A stretch of 64,000 nt of DNA, from contig NC_063161.1 in assembly GCF_023159225.1 (NCBI RefSeq), positions 76,484,267 through 76,548,266 of the forward strand, in the 5' to 3' direction. Positions within the stretch are counted from its first letter, which is position 1. Each line of letters opens with the position of its first letter. Below, in pieces: positions 1 to 46,500 of this stretch. Position numbers and translations under genes: made by a program. The notes beneath the pieces are model-generated. The model was not told where the DNA came from, searched no databases, and saw only the letters and a program-made list of their open reading frames with translations. The DNA comes from Perognathus longimembris pacificus. Taxonomy: Eukaryota > Chordata > Mammalia > Rodentia > Heteromyidae.

Positions 1-38320
<38,320 letters not shown>

Positions 38321-38655
38321 GGAGGTGCGGACCCCCGCCCGACCCAGCCCCCGTCCTAGAGACTGCAGGGCCCTTCCACTCCACCCTGCCTCCCAGCTAG
38401 GGAGCTGCAGGGGGAGCCCCCTGCCCCCCATCTGCACCCCCTGACAGCGCTGCCACCTGCAGCAAGCCCCAAGGCTGGTTTCCAGGTTGTGCGCTTCCTC
38501 CTCCACGGGGACACACCTGTCGATAGTGTACATCTTAGTGTATATTTTATTTATGACAGATGACACTAAGTTGTGATGTTTCTTACAGAGCTTTTATGTT
38601 TAAAGACTTTAATGAGAGTTTGGACTCAATAAGCTGTGTTTGATATTGTGGCAGG
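38321..38655 (+). other. RADIL: RADIL 3'UTR
   Basis: Short 3'UTR turning AT-rich after 38520. No canonical AATAAA is present. The best candidate is AATAAG at 38628-38633, followed by a GT-rich stretch (TGTGTTTGATATTGTGG). Confidence 0.55.
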
Positions 38656-40007
38656 GCTGCGTGGTAGCTGCCCATCACCATGAGCTGCCCTTCCCGCCCC
38701 AGGACAGCAGCTAGGACAAGGGCCAGAGCCCCAAAGAAGTGGGGTCCAGTCTGTACCCCTGCCCAGCATGGCCCCGAGAGGGTCTAGAAACCCTTGTTCG
38801 CAGGACCAGACCAGCTCAGTACCCTTAGTCTATCCTGCGCTCCAGCTTCTCCCAGAGGCCTCCGTTCCTCTGTTCCTCTTGGGTCACCACAGCCCAAGCC
38901 CAGTACCCAGCTGCAGGTCAGACTCCCCAGCCGCACCCATGTCCACCTGGCCGCCATCCCTTCGCCCAGCCAGCCAACGGGGCAAGGGGGCAGGGCCATG
39001 CCGGCATCCGGGTGACGGCCAGCATGACCATCAGTGGGTGGTCAAATTCTGGGCCAGGGCTAAGGGGTCCCAGGCACACACCACAGGGCCCAGCCCTTAC
39101 TGCAGTGGCCTGGGAGCCCAGTCATGGGGCCTCACCACCCTGTGCTGCCGCCTGCTGACCAGAAAGCTGTCATGTGGTGACTGTGCCAGGCCAGTGGCTC
39201 ATCCCACTAATTCTAGTCCTAGGCCAACCTGAGGTAGGAAAAACAACAACAACAACAAAAAACCAATGAGACTCCTATTTACAGTTAGCTAGCAAAAGCT
39301 AGGCTGGAGGTGCTGCTCAAGTGGTAGAACGCCAGCTAAAAGTGAAAAGGGGGCTGGGGACACATAGCTGGACCCAGGAGATCCTTAGAGCCTGGAGTTA
39401 AGCCAAGGCCCAAGCCCAGGGAGGTGCTGCTCGAATGGGCAGCTAGCTCTTCTCACTCCCCTGCTGCTGCCAGTGTCAGGACCAAGCTTCACAAAAGCAC
39501 CTCTCCCCTATGGGATCTGAAAGCCTGGCCTGCGGGCACCCTACTGCTGGGGTGTCCCAGCCCCACAGTCCCCGTGTCCTACAGGTAGACTGGGAGACGG
39601 GTGCTAAGACTTGACTGGCAACGGGGTGGGGCCCAGCCGGCCAGGAACTGGTGGGCAGCGCCACCTGGCGGCCACATCTGTTTGACTCTAGCTGGGACTT
39701 TGGGACTTGTAGCTTCTGGAATACTGAACTCAGGACCTGCAGGCAGGCCTGTTCTACGCCCCCCCCCCCCCCCCCCATGGCACTGAGCCCAAACCTCCTA
39801 AACAGGGCCCTGGGGCAGGTGCTGGACCTAGCAGCGGCTTCCACACCCCTCGGATTACTTGGGAGTGTCATGTACACAAGTACTGGACCTCAACCAGAGC
39901 CAGCCCTGCACATGGAGGCTGGACAGGAAGGTCCCAGGCTCCAGAGCTGTGACTAGACTCCTGGGACCTGGCCATCTCCCTGCATGCAGAAGGGAAGTTC
40001 CATGATG
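38656..40007. other. Convergent intergenic region between RADIL and AP5Z1
   Basis: About 1.35 kb between the two 3' ends. It holds a diverged B1-like/Geo-like SINE (+) at about 39184-39420, including an (AAC)n run at about 39241-39258, and a C-run at 39759-39777. No gene seen. Confidence 0.55.
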
Positions 40008-40296
40008 AGCTTGGGGTTTAAAGGTTTATTTTCAGTATGTGTCTCCAAATCATGTAGAGACAAGGAAGAGGCAACAGGTTAAACAGTTTGAGTCCACCCC
40101 AAAGAAAATGCAAAGGGCCAAGCAGCGCCACTCCAAGGCCCACTCCGCCCGGCCATGGCAGCAGGGGTGGGGAAAAGGCCCAGGCAGCGGCCCCCCTCCC
40201 CTCCCACATGACTCTCATCACCTTGGCCCAAATTTGGCCCCAAGTCCTGGTTGGAGACCAGGCTCTTGACAGCCTGCATCCCCAGCTGCTGTCCCT
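40008..40296 (-). other. AP5Z1: AP5Z1 3'UTR
   Basis: Extends from the stop at 40297-40299 to just past the AATAAA on the minus strand at 40025-40030, about 290 nt. Confidence 0.7.
40025..40030 (-). terminator. AP5Z1: AP5Z1 poly(A) signal
   Basis: TTTATT on the plus strand is AATAAA on the minus strand, about 270 nt after the stop. Confidence 0.75.
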
Positions 40297-40561
40297 TCAC
40301 CCGGGCTGGCCGGCCTCCTTGTCCACCAGCCGGCTGACGGTGCGCAGGGCCAGGGGCAGGGCCGTGTTGGTGTCGCGGTGGTAGCGGGGGTGGCACACAT
40401 CCACGCTCGGTGTGAGCACAAATTGGGCCACGCTGGGCATCTTGAGCAGAGTCAGGAGCTCGGTGGCCCGTGTGCGGATGGGTTCTGTGTCCTCCCGGGG
40501 TGCAGAACCAGGGGCTGGGTTCTGGCTCAGTGTCCTCATCTTCGACAAGAACAGAGACACC
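40297..40561 (-). CDS. AP5Z1: AP5Z1 exon 17 (terminal)
   Basis: Phase 2 in; ends KEAGQPG then a stop at 40297-40299. It contains [20 protein letters not shown] and [20 protein letters not shown], the conserved AP5Z1 C-terminus. Confidence 0.96.
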
Positions 40562-43500
40562 CTGGGGGCAGGGGGTCCCAGCTGGTTAGCTGGGGGTCTT
40601 GGTGGAGGCCCATCCCCCCAAAGCAGCCAGCTCAGAGTAGCTGGCTAGTGTGGTCTGTGGTGGGGCACCCCTCCCGTGGGTACCTGGGGATCAGGTCTTG
40701 GCTCCGGGAGGCCAGTTTGGTCAGTGTGGTTATGAGCACAGTGATGAGCTGCGGAGGGCACCTGGGCAGGTCAGCGGAGGGCCGGGACTGGGTGACCTCA
40801 AACAGCAAGGCCTCCAGGGCTTCAAAGAACTTGTTGATCTGCTCTACCGTGCACCGCCGGTCACAGGCCACGGACAGGTACTCGCCCACGGCCCACACCT
40901 AGGCCAGAGATGGAGACGTAGCCTGCACCAGGCCTCCAGGGAGGTGGCAGGGGAGCCCACCGCACCCCGCTTACCACGCAGGTGAGCACACTCCCGTGGC
41001 TGTGGATGCTGCTCACGCTTCCCCCGATGCCCAGCAGCTCCCTGGCCAGCTCCACCACCAGCGCCGGCTTCCGCTGGCACAGCACCAGCAGCTGGCTGCC
41101 CAGCACCCTGCCGGAGAGTGGGGGCTGCCTGCGGGCCGGCCAGCTCTGCCCAGAGCCTGGGCCCGCAGCCAGGGCGGATCTGGGAGCCCCTCAATGGGTT
41201 AACAGCTGAGGATCCTCCTGTCCCCAGAGCCTCACACCAGGACACCAGGACGAGGTCTGGTGGCGCTGGCCCTTGTGGATCTTGGGGCCTTAGGACACGC
41301 CCAGAGGGCAGCGGGCCCTGGAAAGGGGACCTGAGCCAGCCCTGAAGTCGGAGTTGGTGCAGAAAGACAAAAGAACATTCTGGAAGGGGACAGAGTTTAG
41401 GCTGGCCTGGGGTAGATGGGCAGGGGGAGGGGTGCGCACCTGTGCACGCGGGCCTTGAACCCCGCCACCTGGTAGAGGGAGTCGCTTCTCTCCAGGATCA
41501 ACAGTGCTAGCTGGTTGATTAGGGTCCCATCTGCGACCTGGGGGTGAGGAGAGGGGGGCTCCATGCACCCCACCATCTTCCATGCTTGGGGAGGGGGTGG
41601 CCAGGCCCAGGGGCGCCTTGTCCCCTGCCTCAGGCCAGGGCAGGACATGCAGGAGGGTGGGCTGAGCCCCCACTCCTGTTCTGCACTCCTGTGGACGCAG
41701 CGCTGCAAGGCCACAGCAAAGGAATTTTCCCAGACAGCCCCGTGCCCACACCCAGCAGCTGGACATCAGGGAGGGGCCAGCGGCTGCACCCCAGCCTGTG
41801 GGGATGAGGGGGACACTGCTCTGGTTCTCCAGCCCCGCAGGCCACATCCCTGTTCCAGCAAGGGCGGTGCGCTAGGCCGGCTCACCTGGGTCACTGCGGA
41901 GAAGAAGGCGCGGAGCAGGGCGGGCACCGCCTCAGCGCACTGCACCACGCGGGCGCAGCTGGCCAGGGGCTGCAGCAGCTGGTGGAGAGGCGTCAGCCTG
42001 CGGACATGGCCAGCCCCTGAGTGCCCGCCATGTCCACGCAAGCCCAGTTCCCACTGCTGCCCTGGGCCTGGGGAGACCCCGGGGACATGGCTGCACCCCC
42101 GGGTTAGTGGAGCCTGAGCCCTCCCCCACCTCCGTGTCTCCCTCTGGACAGCAGGGCCCGTGGGGGCTGGGCGGGCAGCAGGTCAGTACAGGGCCACTTG
42201 AGCATCTGACCTTTCCACAGAGCCGCTGGCCTTGGCGCGCAGCAGGTGCTGGAAGAGCCCCTGGAACTGGGGGTTCCTGAAGGCCTCCAGGCAGCTGGGG
42301 GTCCTGATGGAGGCGTCCCACAGCGGCCTGTCTGACGGGGTAGCCGAGCTCCTGGGTGGACAAAGGCCCAAGGCCTGATTGGGACGTGGCTCCTGGCCTA
42401 GGCCACCCACGGTCAACTTAACCTCTGACCCCAGGGCAATGTCACAGTGACCACACGGGCCTCTTCTGGCTTTTCCTCCCAGGTGGTGGCCTGTGGCATC
42501 CGCAGTGGGGTACAGGGATGGGGGGGCCCTCCAGTCACCTGAGCTGCAGATCCAGCGCGGCGGTGAGGCAGGGCAGGTCCAGCAGGGCATGCAGCATCTC
42601 CACGGCCAAGCTGGCATCCACCAGGCCTGGGAGCAGCGCCACAAACTCAGACGTGAGAGGTGGGCTGTGCCACGCCAGGAGCTGTGGGACACCCAGAGGC
42701 ACTGGCTGCCGTCGCCACACGCTGGCCACACTGAGGCTGGCATCGGACCTCCCCACCCTCACCCGCCCACAAGCCAGCTGTGGACGCGTCCTCCTGTTCC
42801 CCTCCTGCTTGCTCTTTTGGTCATTTGAACTCCGGGCCTCACTTCCTGGGCCTCTTACCACGCAAGCCACAGGTTCAGAACTCACTTTTGCCCTGGCCTG
42901 TCTCACACCATGCTGCTCTTCCTACCTGTGCCATCTGAGCAGCTGAGATGCTGAGCGTGGTGCCAGCTAATTGGGCGAGAAGGTGGGGGATTCTAAGTTT
43001 TCTTGGGCTTAGGCTGGTTTCTAACGGATCCTTCCATTTTACTAATGATTGAATCAGTCACCCTCTACAAACTACAAATGCCCACGGAAGTGCCAGTTTA
43101 AAAAGCTATGGTACAGATGGGCATTGGAAGGGCTGAGTGTGCCGGGCAAAGAGCGCTCCTGGTTAAGCCAGGCATGGTGACACCCATCTGTAATCTCAGC
43201 ACTTGGGGAGCTATGGAAAGATCCGCTGAGCAGGAAGCTAGTTTGGACAAAGTTGTTGAGATCCTGTCTCAAAAGCAAAAATGCCAGGAGGCAGAGCTTA
43301 GGAAGATCGCAGTTTGAGGTCTCAGCCAAAGCATGGGGCCCCCACTCCACATTAAGACAGGAATGGCAGTTCACATCTGTAACACCAGCTAAAGAAGCCT
43401 AATTGGAGATCAAAGACCAAGGGTATCCCAGGGCAAAAGTTCAATACTCTACCTGAAAAAGAAAGCAAAAAGGACTGGGGGTCTCTAGGATTGTGACACT

Positions 43501-46500
43501 CCTGAGTTCAAAGCCCAGCACTACAGAAGCCCCACGAGTTTATGCAAGCTTCACAAAGAGAAGATGACAGAGCCACACATGCCCCCCCGCCTCCCCTCCC
43601 ACTTTGGACCCCACCTTCCTGGCTGGGACTACAGAGGGCAAAACACCAGGCCCAGCTCCCCCCAGCCCACCTCCCACCCCCCTGCCCACACACCTTGAAG
43701 AGATTGGGGAAGCTGGACCTGAGGAGGCCATGGAGGGGGGTGGGGAACAGGCTCAGGTTGTCCACGCAGAACCGGACCACCTCGAAGGCCAGCACGGGGC
43801 TGTGGAAGCGCTCAGAGGGCAAGCTGGTGAAGAGGTGCTGATATACTGCATCCGCGTCCACCACGGCCGCCTCCCCTGGAAGGTGCCACCTCATCAGGGC
43901 AAAGTGGCTGCAGCAGTGCCTTCGATGCATCTCAGGGACACTTCTGCTGAGTCTAGGGGCTGTGCGTGCCACGGAGACACCCCAGGCCTCCAGGCCACAT
44001 CCCACGTGGCCGACCTCGGCCGTCCCCCAAGGCCGCAGAGGTTTCACAGCCCACCCAAGACTCAGCAGAGATGGCCAAGCATGACAGGTTTGCTTCTCTA
44101 TTCCAACATGTAACCATGATGCCCTTTGTACCACAAGGGCCTGGGATAAACCTCACTCCACAAGGGAGGCAGGAGAGCCTCACCACCCTGGCCTCCCCGC
44201 TCTGCCTTCCCTGCCTCAGGCCTCACCGTGGTTCAGGAAGAACTGGGCGAGAGCCAGCAGGGCCCGCTCGCTGCCCGGGTCTGCGCCCAGCCGACCGTGC
44301 AGGGCCTTCAGGCAGGACAGGGTGCGGTAGAGGAAGGACGGCTCCTGCCGGCACAGCACATCCAGCACCAGCACAGCCTCCACCACACACTGTGGGGGTG
44401 CCAGGCCATGTCACAGACTGGCCCCCGGGCCACCCCGTCCCCCACCACCCTGCCTCACTGGCCACTCACAGCTTTCTGCAGGTCAGAGTCCCCTTTCCTC
44501 AGCGCTCCTGGGGGGAGGGGGAGAGCAAGGTCAGCCTCCAAACTGCCTTGAGAGGGGGTGTCCTGCACGTGGGGACAGTGACTGTGGGGACAGTGACCGC
44601 AGGGGCGGGGACGACCCGGCCTGGGACTCACGCCGGTTGCTCTGCTCGATGAGGCGCTGACAGTACTCGAAGGCCACTTCCCGCAGCCGCTCCCGCGGGG
44701 GCAGCAGGCGGCCCGCAGTGGAGGCCGCGGACAGCACGGACAGCGTGGAGCCCTCCAGCTCCGACTTGTCATCTGCGGGAGACGGGGCTCAGGGGGTGGC
44801 GGGGTGGCTGGGCAGGACGGGCTCCTGGGATTCCAGGCAGGGAGCACCACACCCGTTCCCAGCTGCAACCTCTCCCGGGAAGTCTACACTGTCTGGAGCT
44901 CTAGTTTTGAGCTCCGGGCCAGGGTGCCTTCCTGACTCTTCAGCTCAAGGCTGGCGCTCTACCATGTTGAGCCACAGTGCTGCTTAGTTTGCTGGTGGTT
45001 CATTGGAGAGAAGAGCCTTGTGGGGGCTGGGGATATGGCCTAGTGGCAAGAGTGTTTGCCTCGCATACATGAAGCCCTGGGTTCGACTCCTCAGCACCAC
45101 ATATATAGAAAAAGCCAGAAGTGGCACTGTGGCTCAAGTGGCAGAGTGCTAGCCTTGAGCAAAAAGAAGCCAGGGATGGTGCTCAGGCCCTGAGTTCAAG
45201 CCCCAGGACTGGCAAAAAAACAAAAACAACAACAAAAGAGACTTGTGAACTTTCCTGCCCAGGCTAGCTTTGAACCTAACCACCCAGGGTTTGTGGAGCA
45301 GGTGGAATTCAGTGAGGTTGTCCCAATAACCTCATGGCCCTGCCCCCAATGTGAGGGACCCTGGATGTGTAAGGGACTCCAGGGTGACTGGGTGGCAGAT
45401 GGCCTGTGCCAGGTGCTCTAGCCTGCAGCATGTCAGGGGCATCGAGGCCCGGCAGGCCTCCCCCCTCACCGGGCCTGTCCGTCCTCGGGGCACACCTGCG
45501 CCGGGGCTCCCTGGCTCTTCAGGCCCGCTGTGCAGCAGCCAGGCCCGCAGCAGGGAGAAGGCCTGCACGTTGAGCCACTGGTCCTCTGTGAAGTGCTGGC
45601 CCGTGGACAGCACCGTGAAGAAGTCTGAGGCCACCGCCCCGTCCACCTCAGTGATGGGGGCTGGCTGCAGGAGGAAGGACGGGCTGAGGGGGAGGAAGCT
45701 ACAGGGGATGGGGTGTGTGTTGCTGCTCCCTCAGGTCCACACCCCAACACGCAGGAACACCACATTGTCCCCAGGGCCGGTATCCTGCAGCCTCCACGGG
45801 CCTGGCCCCGAGCACACAGACCCCAGATGGAGGTGGCCATGGGAAGGGGGGATTGGAGGCTGCCTGTGGGGGACCCGGAGCTCCCTGAGGGCTCTAGGCC
45901 TCACCTGCCGGGCCCGGGGTGTGGAGAAGAAGCCCCCCACAAGCGGAGGCCCCTGCTGGACACTGGCGTAGCGGAGCCAGTCTGCCAGCCTCTTGCTGAG
46001 CAGGTCGATCTGGTCTGTGGGAGTGGGGTTCAGGGAGGAACAGGGTGAGATGATGCAGACCCACAGCCCCCCAACATGCTGAAGCCCCACTCTCCTGCCT
46101 CCCCCAGCCACAGGGCAACGCGGGAGGCACACGCACCGCCCTGGAGGGTGTCCGGGGCGAGGCCCATGAGCTTGGGCACGATGGGGAGGAGGGATCTGGG
46201 GCTGGACCCGTCCGGCTGCCGGCTCTCGAGGACGGTGAAGATATGCTGCCCCACGCTTCTCACCTCCTGTCTCCTGTCACCCTGCAAACCAAACACAGCA
46301 AGCACTAAGCAACAGCTCCCCCACACTGGGAGGCAGTGGCCACGGCACGCTGGTCACTGGGGCCTGATGGGGAGGTGGCTGTAGAAACTGGGGGTCCAAG
46401 GGCCAGTGGCTCACACCTGTAATCTAAGCTGCTCAGGAGGCTGAGATCAGAAGATTCATGGTTTGAAGCCAACCCAGGCAGGAAAGTGTGTGACTCGTAT

